From Rhodococcus sp. SMB37 (GTDB lineage Bacteria > Actinomycetota > Actinomycetes > Mycobacteriales > Mycobacteriaceae): a stretch of 64,000 nucleotides of DNA. Positions 26,342 to 34,804 of this stretch are shown piece after piece. The position numbers and the translations under genes were made by a program. The notes under the pieces are model-generated. The model did no database searches. It was not told where the DNA came from and saw nothing but the letters and a program-made list of their open reading frames with translations. The stretch's first letter is position 1. Each line of letters starts with the position of its first letter. The DNA is taken from the NCBI RefSeq assembly GCF_004345605.1, contig NZ_SLVY01000013.1:124001-188000 (forward strand). Direction: 5' to 3'.

Positions 26342-27535
26342 ATGCGGATCCGACACAGCTTCGCCGTCGTCCTCGCCTCGGCACTCGCGGTCACGGCCTG
26401 CGGTACCGGCGACACCGCCGACGCCCCGGCGTCGGAGTCGTCCGCGACCCTCGAATCGACGGCAGGTCAGTCGTCGACGGTGGCACAGTCGTCGAGCGAC
26501 ACCTCGGCGTCGGCCGCGTCCCGGCCTACGGTGTGCGGCGACGAACTGCTCGCGTCGCTGTCACTGCGTCAGAAGCTCGCGCAGCTGCTCAATGTCGGTG
26601 TCACCGGTGCCGACGACGCGCTCGCGATGATCCAGGCGGAACAGATCGGCGGCATCTTCGTCGGTAGCTGGACCGACCCGGCGATGCTCGCGGAACGTCA
26701 GATCCCCGGGGTCGCGGCGCAGAGCCCGCTGCCGCTGATGGTGACGATCGACGAAGAGGGCGGCCGCGTGTCGCGGGTGGGTGAACTCCTCGGTCCCGAC
26801 CCGTCGGCCCGTGCCACGGCGCAGAGCATGACCGTCGACGAGACCTACCAGATGGCTCTCGAGCGGGGCCACGAGTTGCGTGAGCTCGGCATCACCGTCG
26901 ACTACGCACCCGATGTCGACGTGAGCAGCCAGCCCGACAACTCCGTGATCGGCGACCGTTCCTACTCCGACGACCCGGCAGTCGTCACCGACTATGCCGG
27001 GGCGTACGCGCGTGGTCTGCAGGATGCCGGTGTGATGCCGGTGCTGAAGCACTTTCCCGGCCACGGCTCGGCGTCGGGGGACTCGCACACCGGAGCCGTG
27101 ACCACGCCGCCGCTCGACGAACTCGTCGCGAAGGATCTCGTGCCCTACCGGGACCTCGTCTCGTCCGACGTCGGGGTGATGCTCGGGCACCTGGACGTTC
27201 CCGGCCTGACCGACGGCCTGCCCGCGAGTATCAGCCCCGCCGCGGTGGATCTGCTGCGCACGGGCACGGGTTACGGCGGTCGTCCGTTCGACGGAATGAT
27301 CTTCACCGACGATCTGTCGGGGATGCAGGCGATCACCGACTCCTACCCGATCACCGAGGCAGTCGAGGCCGCATTGGTCGCGGGCGTCGACCAGGCGTTG
27401 TGGCTGACCACCGATCAGGTTCCGGCGGTCCTCGATCACCTCGAGCAATCGGTGGCCTCGGGCGAGCTACCCGCAGCGCAGGTCGACGAGTCCGTGCGCA
27501 CCGTCGCGCGTGCCAAGGGTGCGCTCGACTGCTGA
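26342..27535 (+). CDS. lpqI: LpqI-type lipoprotein beta-N-acetylglucosaminidase (GH3)
   Basis: 397 aa. A lipoprotein signal peptide ends in the lipobox LAVTAC with Cys at residue 20, then a Ser/Ala/Thr-rich linker of about 45 residues. The catalytic domain is glycoside hydrolase family 3, with KHFPGHG near residue 236 followed by the D-S-H dyad (SGDSHTG), the signature of NagZ-type GlcNAc hydrolases, and the nucleophile region MIFTDDLSGM. It is expected to release GlcNAc from muropeptides outside the membrane during cell-wall recycling. It corresponds to Rv0237 in a conserved position between aftD and the tetR gene. Confidence 0.93.
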   Translation: MRIRHSFAVVLASALAVTACGTGDTADAPASESSATLESTAGQSSTVAQSSSDTSASAASRPTVCGDELLASLSLRQKLAQLLNVGVTGADDALAMIQAEQIGGIFVGSWTDPAMLAERQIPGVAAQSPLPLMVTIDEEGGRVSRVGELLGPDPSARATAQSMTVDETYQMALERGHELRELGITVDYAPDVDVSSQPDNSVIGDRSYSDDPAVVTDYAGAYARGLQDAGVMPVLKHFPGHGSASGDSHTGAVTTPPLDELVAKDLVPYRDLVSSDVGVMLGHLDVPGLTDGLPASISPAAVDLLRTGTGYGGRPFDGMIFTDDLSGMQAITDSYPITEAVEAALVAGVDQALWLTTDQVPAVLDHLEQSVASGELPAAQVDESVRTVARAKGALDC

Positions 27536-27568
27536 GAACGCGTCGATCCCGCGGTGGACTCCGGTTCC

Positions 27569-27582
27569 CTACCGTAGAGTAA
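27569..27582 (+). promoter_or_regulatory. Putative TetR operator upstream of its own gene
   Basis: CTACCGTAGAGTAA matches the revcomp of the fadE5 site (TTACCGACGAGTAA) at 11 of 14 positions and contains the full GAGTAA half. It lies 34 bp before the tetR start, where autorepression would be expected. Confidence 0.5.
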
Positions 27583-27615
27583 GAACTTGTTCGTCACGTA
27601 GGTGTTGGAGGGGTC

Positions 27616-28224
27616 ATGGCCGGCGGTACCAAGCGACTGCCCCGCGCGGTGCGGGAGCAACAGATGCTCGACGCCGCTGTGGATGTGTTCTCCGAAAACG
27701 GGTTTCACGACACGTCGATGGATGCGATCGCAGCGCGCGCATCGATCTCGAAGCCGATGCTCTATCTCTACTACGGATCGAAGGACGAACTGTTCGCCGC
27801 GTGCATCAGCCGAGAAGGGCAGGCGTTCGTCGAAGCACTGAAGCCCGCCGGCGACCTGTCGCTGTCGCCGCGGGAACAGCTGCGCGTGGCTTTGGAGTCG
27901 TTCCTCGGTTTCGTCGACGCCCACCGAAACTCGTGGATGGTGCTCTACCGCCAGGCATTCGGGCAGCAGGCGTTCGCCGGACAGGTGCAGAACAGCCGCG
28001 ACCAGTTGATCGAACTGACCGCCCATCTCCTCGAATCCAGCACGCGCGACCCGGAACCCGGTACCGATTTCCAGATCATGGCCGTCGCGCTCGTCGGGGC
28101 GGGCGAAGCGGTCGCCGACCGTATCGCAGGCGGCGAGATCGACGTCGAGAAGGCCGCCGATCTTCTCGAGAACCTCGCGTGGCGCGGTCTTGCGGGCAGG
28201 AAGAAGTCCGACCAGCAGGGCTGA
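27616..28224 (+). CDS. TetR-family transcriptional regulator (Rv0238-like)
   Basis: 202 aa. Residues 8-55 form the TetR helix-turn-helix (QMLDAAVDVFSENGFHDTSMDAIAARASISKPMLYLYYGSKDELF), with a helical ligand-binding domain after it. The ATG at 27616 follows GGAGGGG. Position between lpqI and htdX matches Rv0238. A shared 14-bp palindrome occurs in front of this gene, between fabG4 and fadA2, and in front of fadE5, making this protein the obvious candidate regulator of those fatty-acid genes, with an acyl-CoA as a likely inducer. That assignment is inference. Confidence 0.9.
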   Translation: MAGGTKRLPRAVREQQMLDAAVDVFSENGFHDTSMDAIAARASISKPMLYLYYGSKDELFAACISREGQAFVEALKPAGDLSLSPREQLRVALESFLGFVDAHRNSWMVLYRQAFGQQAFAGQVQNSRDQLIELTAHLLESSTRDPEPGTDFQIMAVALVGAGEAVADRIAGGEIDVEKAADLLENLAWRGLAGRKKSDQQG

Positions 28225-28238
28225 TCGGACTTCTTCCT
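28198..28238. terminator. Hairpin across the tetR stop codon
   Basis: A perfect 14-bp stem (28198-28211, AGGAAGAAGTCCGA, and 28225-28238) with a 13-nt loop containing the stop codon. The right arm ends in TTCTTCCT. It separates tetR from the convergent htdX gene. Confidence 0.85.
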
Positions 28239-28285
28239 CGGAGTGTGCGCCGGGACGCCCCCATCGCGCCCCGGCACACCGGAAC

Positions 28286-29161
28286 TCAGCGCAGGGTTGC
28301 GGTGAGGTGCGGGTACTGCTTCTTCGGGTGCCGCACCGCGAGATCCCAGCCGCCGGCCTTTCCGTCCTGGTCGCCGTCACGCTGCGCGTAGAGGCTCAGC
28401 GACGACGGCAGGAGTACCGGCTTGCCGAACCGCACCGAATAGGTGACCTTCTCGGGGATCCGTCCCTCCACCAGCGACAGGGTGGCTGCGGCTGTCCACA
28501 TACCGTGCGCGATGGACTTCGGGAACCCGAAGGCCTTGGCGCCCAGCGACGACACGTGGATCGGATTGCGATCGCCCGAGACCGCCGCGTACTTGTCGAT
28601 CGTCTTCTGATCGACACGCAGCGTGGCGGTGGGTACGGCCGGGATCTCCTCGGTCTTCGGTTCCGGCTTCGGCTCATCCGACAGCGACGTGCGCTGCTGA
28701 TGCAGGAACGTCGAGGTCTGACGCCATACCGTCTCACGTCCCACATTGACGACGGTGACGAGATCGACCAGCAGACCCTTGCGGTGTTCACGCATGTTCT
28801 CGGCGTGCACGCGCAGGTCGAGCGGCTCGGTGACGGAGATCGGCCGCACTTGCTCGATCACGTTCTCGGCATGCACCGAACCGATCGCCGCGAACGGAAA
28901 TCCCTTGGACACCATCAGTTTCATCACGAGCGGGAACGTGAGGATGAACGGGTACGTCAGCGGCAACGTGTCGCCGAAACGCAGGCCGCACACCTTTGCG
29001 TACTCGGCGAGGTTGTCGGGATCGACCCGCAGCCCTCGGAGCACCAGCGTGTCGTCGGGCAGCGAATCGCCGGATGCCCCCACGACCGGCAGCGCCGACA
29101 GCACGGCGCGACCGTAGACGTCGAGGATCGACGGGCTCTCCGACAGTTCGATCTCGCTCAT
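28286..29161 (-). CDS. htdX: MaoC-like (3R)-hydroxyacyl-thioester dehydratase HtdX
   Basis: 291 aa, a double hot-dog protein. The N-terminal half binds substrate, and the C-terminal half carries the hydratase-2 motif (AVSGDRNPIHVSSLGAKAFGFPKSIAHGMW), with catalytic Asp in SGDRNPIH and His. It dehydrates or hydrates 3-hydroxyacyl thioesters in fatty-acid cycling. Its ATG overlaps the fabG4 stop codon by one base (TGATG), so it is coupled to fabG4, whose reductase forms the 3-hydroxyacyl substrate. It corresponds to Rv0241c. Expression should depend on the fabG4 promoter and the palindromic operator there. Confidence 0.92.
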   Translation of the reverse strand: MSEIELSESPSILDVYGRAVLSALPVVGASGDSLPDDTLVLRGLRVDPDNLAEYAKVCGLRFGDTLPLTYPFILTFPLVMKLMVSKGFPFAAIGSVHAENVIEQVRPISVTEPLDLRVHAENMREHRKGLLVDLVTVVNVGRETVWRQTSTFLHQQRTSLSDEPKPEPKTEEIPAVPTATLRVDQKTIDKYAAVSGDRNPIHVSSLGAKAFGFPKSIAHGMWTAAATLSLVEGRIPEKVTYSVRFGKPVLLPSSLSLYAQRDGDQDGKAGGWDLAVRHPKKQYPHLTATLR

Positions 29162-30507
29162 CAAGCCCCCAGCATGGACTGGCCGCAGACACGCACGACC
29201 TGCCCGGTGACGGCGCTCGACGCGGGGCTTGCAAACCACGCCACGGTCTCGGCGACATCGACGGTCTCGCCGCCCTGGCTCAGCGAGCTCATCAGTCGGC
29301 CACCCTCGCGGGTCGCGAGCGGGATCGCGGCGGTCATCGCGGTCTCGATGAAGCCCGGCGCAACGGCGTTGATGGTGATGTTCTTCGTCGCGAGCACGGG
29401 CGCGGTGGCCTGCACGAGGCCGATGACGCCGGCCTTGGATGCGCCGTAGTTGGTCTGCCCGCGGTTGCCCGCGATGCCTGCGATCGACGACACGTCGATC
29501 ACGCGGCCACCCTCCTTCAGAGCGCCCTTCTCGACGAGGACCTCGGTGATCTTCTGCGGGGCAATGAGGTTCACTGCCATCACGGAGTTCCACTTGCCGC
29601 CGTCCATGTTGGCGAGCAGCTTGTCGCGGGTGATGCCGGCGTTGTGGACGATGATGTCGGCGCCGCCGTGGCGCTCGAGCAGATGTGCGGCGAGCTTGTC
29701 GCCGGCATCGGCAGCGGTGACGTCGACGGGGAAGGACGTGCCACCCACCCGGTTGGCGGTCTGCGACAGAGCTTCACCGGCAGCCGGGACGTCTGCTGCG
29801 ATGACGGTCGCGCCGTCGCGGGCGAGGACCTCGGCGATCGTCGCGCCGATGCCGCGCGCGGCACCGGTGACCACCGCGACCTTGCCTGCGAGCGGTCTGT
29901 CCCACGACTCGGGGGCGGTGGCGTCGCCGTCGCCGACACGGACGACCTGGCCGTCGACGAACGCCGACTTGGCGGACAGCAGGAATCGCAGCGTCGACTC
30001 GACGCCGGACAGAGCGGTCGAGGCCTTCGGTGAGACGTAGACGAGCTGGGCGGTGCCGCCGCGACGCAGCTCCTTGCCGAGGCTGCGCGTGAAGCCTTCG
30101 AGTGCGCGCTGCGCGATCTGCTCGTCGACGGACGCAGCTTCCTCGGGCGTGGTGCCGAGGACGACGACGCGGCCGCTGGGGGCGAGACTGCGGATTACCG
30201 GCTGGAAGAACGTGAAGAGCTGTTCGAGGCCCGCGGCGTCGCTGATACCGGTAGCGTCGAACACGAGAGCGCCGAACTCGGTGTCGGCCGGGTCGGCGAA
30301 CGTGTAGTCGCGCAGCAGTGTGCGGATCGGTTCCACGAGGCGACCGTTGCCGCCGAGGAGGACGGGGCCGGGGAGCGCGGGCTCACCGGGCTGGTAGCGG
30401 CGAAGCTTCTCGGGCTGTGGCAGACCGAACTGCTTCGCGAGGAAAGAGCCGGGTGCGGACGAGATGAGCTGGGAATAGAGCTTGGGGGCGCCCTTGGCGT
30501 CAGCCAC
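29161..30507 (-). CDS. fabG4: High-molecular-weight 3-oxoacyl-(ACP/CoA) reductase FabG4
   Basis: 448 aa, close to the 454-aa M. tuberculosis FabG4 (Rv0242c), and unlike ordinary 250-aa FabG. The N-terminal 200 residues form a flavodoxin-like domain without a clear cofactor site. The C-terminal short-chain dehydrogenase domain has the nucleotide motif [11 protein letters not shown] near residue 220, NAG in HNAGITRD, and the catalytic Ser with Tyr-x3-Lys ([21 protein letters not shown]). It reduces 3-oxoacyl thioesters with NADH. The GTG at 30507 has AGGTGG upstream; the longer frame to 30552 would run toward the operator and lacks a site. Confidence 0.93.
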   Translation of the reverse strand: MADAKGAPKLYSQLISSAPGSFLAKQFGLPQPEKLRRYQPGEPALPGPVLLGGNGRLVEPIRTLLRDYTFADPADTEFGALVFDATGISDAAGLEQLFTFFQPVIRSLAPSGRVVVLGTTPEEAASVDEQIAQRALEGFTRSLGKELRRGGTAQLVYVSPKASTALSGVESTLRFLLSAKSAFVDGQVVRVGDGDATAPESWDRPLAGKVAVVTGAARGIGATIAEVLARDGATVIAADVPAAGEALSQTANRVGGTSFPVDVTAADAGDKLAAHLLERHGGADIIVHNAGITRDKLLANMDGGKWNSVMAVNLIAPQKITEVLVEKGALKEGGRVIDVSSIAGIAGNRGQTNYGASKAGVIGLVQATAPVLATKNITINAVAPGFIETAMTAAIPLATREGGRLMSSLSQGGETVDVAETVAWFASPASSAVTGQVVRVCGQSMLGA

Positions 30508-30556
30508 GTTTCCACCTTCTTCGAATTCGGTCGTCGATGCTGTAGTCGACAACTAA

Positions 30557-30572
30557 CTTACTCCTGAGTAAG
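30557..30572. promoter_or_regulatory. Perfect palindromic operator between fabG4 and fadA2
   Basis: CTTACTC-CT-GAGTAAG, two perfect 7-bp arms. It is centred between the divergent starts (50 bp from fabG4, 45 bp from fadA2), so a single bound dimer could control both. It shares TTACTC and GTAA with the fadE5 site. Confidence 0.7.
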
Positions 30573-30616
30573 AATAGTAGCCACAGTTCGAGTCCATCTG
30601 AATGCGGGAGATGCCA

Positions 30617-31930
30617 GTGACCACCAATGCCCGATCCACGCAGCTGCGTCGCGTCGCCGTCCTCGGTGGCAACCGGATCCCGTTCGCGCGTTCGGACCGC
30701 AGGTACGCACGGGCGTCCAACCAGGACATGTTCACCGCAACCCTCGACGGTCTCGTCAGCCGCTTCAACCTGCAGGGCGAGCGCCTCGGAGCCGTCGTCG
30801 GCGGGGCAGTGCTCAAGCACAGCCGCGATTTCAATCTCGTGCGCGAGAGTGTCCTCGGCAGCGCCCTGAGCCCCTACACCCCAGCGTGGGATCTGCAGCA
30901 GGCATGCGGCACGGGTCTGCAGTCGATCATCTCGGTGGGCGACGCGATCGCCGCGGGGCGAATCGAGGCCGGCGTCGGCGGCGGCGTCGACACCACCTCC
31001 GATGCCCCGATCGCGGTGAGCAACCCGCTGCGCGAGTTCCTGCTCTCGCTCAACCGCGCCCGCACGACAGCCGATCGCGTCAAACTGCTCGGCAACGTGC
31101 GTCCGTCCATGCTCGGCATCGAGATCCCGCGCAACGGCGAGCCGCGCACCGGTCTGTCGATGGGCGACCACGCCGCGATCACCGCGAAGGAATTCGGGAT
31201 CCGCCGCGAAGGCCAGGACGAACTCGCCGCCGCGAGCCACCACAACATGGCCGCCGCGTACGACCGCGGATTCTTCGACGACCTCGTCACCCCGTTCCTC
31301 GGGCTGACCCGCGACGACAACCTGCGCCCCGATTCGTCGGTCGAGAAGCTGTCGACGTTGAAGCCGGTGTTCGGCACCAAGCTCGGCGACGCCACGATGA
31401 CAGCGGGGAACTCCACCCCGCTCACCGACGGCGCGTCCGCGGCACTGCTGTCCACCGAGGAATGGGCCGCAGAGCGGAACCTGCCGGTTCTCGCATACTT
31501 CGTCGATTCCGAGACTGCCGCCGTCGACTACGTCCACGGCGGCGACGGGCTGCTCATGGCACCCACCTACGCCATTCCGCGTCTGCTGCAGCGCAACGGC
31601 CTCACCCTGCAGGACTTCGACTTCTACGAGATCCACGAGGCGTTCGCGTCGGTGGTCCTCGCCACACTGCAGGCGTTCGAGTCGGAGGAGTACTGCAAGC
31701 AGCGCCTCGGCCTCGACGCTCCGCTCGGATCGATCGACCGCAGCAAGCTCAACGTCAACGGATCCTCGCTCGCCGCGGGCCACCCGTTCGCCGCGACCGG
31801 CGGCCGCATCGTCGCTGCTCTCGCAAAGATGCTGTACGAGAAGAAGCAGGAGACCGGCAAGCCCGCTCGCGGCCTCATCTCGATCTGCGCTGCAGGTGGC
31901 CAGGGTGTGACGGCAATTCTCGAAGCGTGA
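30617..31930 (+). CDS. fadA2: Acetyl-CoA acyltransferase / thiolase FadA2
   Basis: 437 aa. It condenses or cleaves 3-ketoacyl-CoA with CoA, the last step of beta-oxidation. The nucleophilic Cys is in QQACGTG (C97), the base His in NVNGSSLAAGHPFAATGGR, and the second Cys in SICAAGGQG near the C terminus. GTG 30617 is chosen over ATG 30611 because GGGAG directly abuts the ATG but sits 6 bases from the GTG. It is divergent from fabG4-htdX across the palindromic operator and corresponds to Rv0243. Confidence 0.94.
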   Translation: MTTNARSTQLRRVAVLGGNRIPFARSDRRYARASNQDMFTATLDGLVSRFNLQGERLGAVVGGAVLKHSRDFNLVRESVLGSALSPYTPAWDLQQACGTGLQSIISVGDAIAAGRIEAGVGGGVDTTSDAPIAVSNPLREFLLSLNRARTTADRVKLLGNVRPSMLGIEIPRNGEPRTGLSMGDHAAITAKEFGIRREGQDELAAASHHNMAAAYDRGFFDDLVTPFLGLTRDDNLRPDSSVEKLSTLKPVFGTKLGDATMTAGNSTPLTDGASAALLSTEEWAAERNLPVLAYFVDSETAAVDYVHGGDGLLMAPTYAIPRLLQRNGLTLQDFDFYEIHEAFASVVLATLQAFESEEYCKQRLGLDAPLGSIDRSKLNVNGSSLAAGHPFAATGGRIVAALAKMLYEKKQETGKPARGLISICAAGGQGVTAILEA

Positions 31931-31947
31931 TCTCTCGGCGACGTCGG

Positions 31948-31977
31948 ACGCATTCGGGAAATTCGTTCCGAATGCGT
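31948..31977. terminator. Hairpin after fadA2
   Basis: ACGCATTCGG (31948-31957) pairs perfectly with 31968-31977; 10-nt loop. First of two hairpins in the 232-bp gap before the VanW-like gene. Confidence 0.75.
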
Positions 31978-32011
31978 GTAACACCTCCGTCGACACGGCG
32001 ATAGAACAGAC

Positions 32012-32058
32012 GACCCTGCTGGGCTACCTGACCCCCGACCTGGTAGCCCAGCAGGGTC
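32012..32058 (+). terminator. Strong terminator after fadA2
   Basis: A perfect 17-bp stem, GACCCTGCTGGGCTACC at 32012-32028 with 32042-32058, with a 13-nt loop and a short T run after it. It should isolate the VanW-like gene from fadA2. Confidence 0.9.
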
Positions 32059-32162
32059 TTTGCGTGTTCCGCCCGTAGACCGTTCAAGTCCGGGCGTTAC
32101 CCTGGAGAACCGGTATCCGGCGCGCAGCATACGACGAGCGTGCCCCGTCTGAAGGGACATCG

Positions 32163-34730
32163 GTGAGCGGCAACAACGGGACGAACGAGCCCGAGGCTAC
32201 ACACGACGACGTTCTCCCGACCCAGCCACATTCGCAGGCGGCGCCCTCTGCCGATGCTGCGGCGGAGGTCGATGCTGTCGCAGAGCAGGAAGGTGCCGCT
32301 GCGACACCGGAGGTGAGCGATTCGGATGGGTCCGAGGCGGCCACGACACCCGTTCGTCGTGCAGCACCCACGGAACCGGCAGCGCCCACCGAACCGGCTG
32401 AGCCCACCGAGACGACCGGGTCCCCTGAAGCGACTGAGGCTCCTGGGGTGACTGAGACCCCTGGGCCGGACGAGTCATCTGCGCCCACAGTGTCTCTCGC
32501 AGCGACCGAGACTGCCGCAGCGGAAACCGAGTCCCTGAACGCGCCTGCCTCACCGGAGACTCCCGACACAATCCAGAGCGCCGACAAATCGAACGACATC
32601 GCGTCGTCGGACGCCCCCACCGCTGTCATCCCGGTAGTGAAGGTGCCGTCGGAGCAGAATCCGCCCGCGTCGGACGCTCCCACCGAACAGATGCCGCAGA
32701 TCACGGTGCCGCCTGCGCAGGCCGCCACCACCGCGATGCCACCCGCATCACCTCCGTCCGCCACCCCGCCGCCGGCCGGACCGCCGCCGGTCGCGCCTCC
32801 TCCCGGGGATGGCCCGGGAGGTCCGTCGGGTCCGGACAAGCCGTGGTCGAACATCCCGAAGCGGACGATTGCGCTCGTCCTCGGTGGTGTCGCTGCCGTC
32901 CTCGTAGTCCTCTATGCCGCGGATCTCGCAATGAGTTCGGGTGAGGTGCCGCGTGGCGTCACCATCGCCGGTATCGAGATCGGCGGCGAGTCGCGGGGCG
33001 ACGCCGAAGCGATCCTTCGCGAGGAACTGGGGCCGCGACTCGACTCTCCCGTAACGGTGACCGCCGGAGATACCAGCGGCGAGATCGTGCCGTCGGAGGC
33101 CGGGCTGGGCATCGACTGGGATGCCACCCTCGACCGCGTCGGGTCGCAGCCGCTCAATCCGTTCAGCCGGCTCGCGTCGTTCTTCGGCAACGACGAGGTC
33201 GGCGTGGTGTCCACTCGTGACGATGCCGCACTCGCGGCGTCGATCGATCTGGTGACCGCCGCCGCGGCCCACGAGCCGCGTGAAGGCAACATCGTGTTCG
33301 AGGACGGCGTCCCCGTCCCCGTCACCCCGCAGCCCGGTCAGCGTCTCGACGCGGAGGCAGCGTCGGATGTCTTCGCCGATCGCTGGCCCTTCGGCGATGT
33401 GTCGCTGCCGGTCGAGAGTGTGGAAGTCACCGTCACCCGCGAGGGCCTCGATCGTGCACTTGCGGAGATCGCGGTGCCTGCCGTGGCGTCGGACCTCGTG
33501 ATCACCGGTCACGACGGCACGGTCGCGATGCTGCCGCGCCAGGACATCGGCGCAGTGCTCTCGTTTGCACCCGACGGCTCGGGTGGACTCGATCCGCAGT
33601 ACCACCCCGAAGCCGCCATCGGGATCCTCGCGCCGCAACTCGAGGCCACGGAGACGGAACCGAAGGACGCGCAGATCGTTCTCGACGGCGGCCGTCCCGC
33701 GGTAGTTCCGGGCACGAAGGGCAATCTCGTCGATTGGGACAAGACCCTCGAGTCGCTGCCGCAATTGCTTGCGACCGAGGACGGACGGTCCATCGAGGCC
33801 GTCTACGAGACGGCCGATCCGGAACTGACGACGGAGGCCGCGGAGAAGCTCGGGATCAACGAGGTGATCGGTGAGTTCAGCTCCGGTGGATTCGAATACG
33901 CCTCCGGTGTGAACATCCGGCTCGCGGCCTCCGAGATCAACGGTGCACTCGTGAAGCCGGGAGAGACGTTCTCGCTCAACGGATACACGGGTCCGCGTGG
34001 TGCAGCACAGGGCTACGTCGAGTCCGGCATCATCGAGGCAGGCCGCCCGGGCAAGGCTGTCGGCGGCGGTATCAGCCAGCTCGCGACCACCCTGTACAAC
34101 GCGTCGTACTTCGCGGGTATGGAGGATGTCGACCACACCGAGCACAGCTACTACATCTCCCGCTACCCGGCGGCGCGCGAGGCAACGGTCTACGAGGGCG
34201 CGATCGATCTGGCGTTCCGCAATCCGTCGGAGACGACCGGTGTGCTGATCCAGACGATCGGGACGGACTCCGACATCACGGTGCGCCTGTGGGGCACCAA
34301 GACGGTCAACGTGCAGTCCATCACCGGCGACCGCACCAACTACACTTCGCCGAACACCATCACGCTGCCCGCGGGCGACTCCTGCATCGCATCCAGTGGT
34401 GCGCAGGGCTTCACCGTCACCGACACTCGCATCGTCACCGACGTGAACACAGGCGCGCAGATCTCGAACAAGACCCGCACCGTCCGCTACGACCCGGTGC
34501 CCGTCGTCAAGTGTGTGAGCCCCGAACGGGAGCCCAGCGACGACGAGCCGGCCGCAGGCGGGTCTCGGTCGGAAGGTGGAGCAGCACCCGAGCCGGGCGG
34601 CGGACCGGCACCGGCACCGGCGGAAACGGAGTCCGAAGCACCGGCGGCACCGGAAACCGAGGAGCCCGCCGCGGCCCGTCCGTCACCGGGTGACTTCGTG
34701 CCGGACTTCCCCGGCATCGAGGACGAGTAA
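32163..34730 (+). CDS. Large VanW-domain membrane-anchored protein
   Basis: 855 aa from GTG 32163. Residues 1-235 are cytoplasmic and low-complexity, rich in Pro, Glu, Thr and Ala (many PTEPAxPTE-like repeats and TEAPGVTET). One membrane helix lies near 238-262. The outer part has two PG-binding-4/YoaR-like domains (about 265-560) and then a VanW domain near 575-700 with VNIRLAASEINGALVKPGETFSLNGYTGPR and GGGISQLATTLYNA. A Pro/Glu-rich tail of about 90 residues closes it. VanW proteins are linked to cell-wall and glycopeptide genes but their chemistry is unsettled. Not part of the fatty-acid gene set in the recalled M. tuberculosis order. Confidence 0.88.
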   Translation: MSGNNGTNEPEATHDDVLPTQPHSQAAPSADAAAEVDAVAEQEGAAATPEVSDSDGSEAATTPVRRAAPTEPAAPTEPAEPTETTGSPEATEAPGVTETPGPDESSAPTVSLAATETAAAETESLNAPASPETPDTIQSADKSNDIASSDAPTAVIPVVKVPSEQNPPASDAPTEQMPQITVPPAQAATTAMPPASPPSATPPPAGPPPVAPPPGDGPGGPSGPDKPWSNIPKRTIALVLGGVAAVLVVLYAADLAMSSGEVPRGVTIAGIEIGGESRGDAEAILREELGPRLDSPVTVTAGDTSGEIVPSEAGLGIDWDATLDRVGSQPLNPFSRLASFFGNDEVGVVSTRDDAALAASIDLVTAAAAHEPREGNIVFEDGVPVPVTPQPGQRLDAEAASDVFADRWPFGDVSLPVESVEVTVTREGLDRALAEIAVPAVASDLVITGHDGTVAMLPRQDIGAVLSFAPDGSGGLDPQYHPEAAIGILAPQLEATETEPKDAQIVLDGGRPAVVPGTKGNLVDWDKTLESLPQLLATEDGRSIEAVYETADPELTTEAAEKLGINEVIGEFSSGGFEYASGVNIRLAASEINGALVKPGETFSLNGYTGPRGAAQGYVESGIIEAGRPGKAVGGGISQLATTLYNASYFAGMEDVDHTEHSYYISRYPAAREATVYEGAIDLAFRNPSETTGVLIQTIGTDSDITVRLWGTKTVNVQSITGDRTNYTSPNTITLPAGDSCIASSGAQGFTVTDTRIVTDVNTGAQISNKTRTVRYDPVPVVKCVSPEREPSDDEPAAGGSRSEGGAAPEPGGGPAPAPAETESEAPAAPETEEPAAARPSPGDFVPDFPGIEDE

Positions 34731-34804
34731 CCGGACGCACCGCCGGATCCCGCTGAACGGGAATGCGCTTCGGGCTCTGTGACGGAGCTCATAACATCCG
34801 CGCA

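Noticed and set aside
30508-30552. Upstream start of fabG4 at 30552
   Set aside because: It would add 15 residues unlike the family, lacks a ribosome-binding site and nearly reaches the operator; the GTG at 30507 has AGGTGG.
34718-34731. Another GAGTAA half-site of the fad operator before the aldehyde dehydrogenase gene
   Set aside because: It overlaps the last codons and stop of the VanW-like gene, matches on one side only and lacks the second half.
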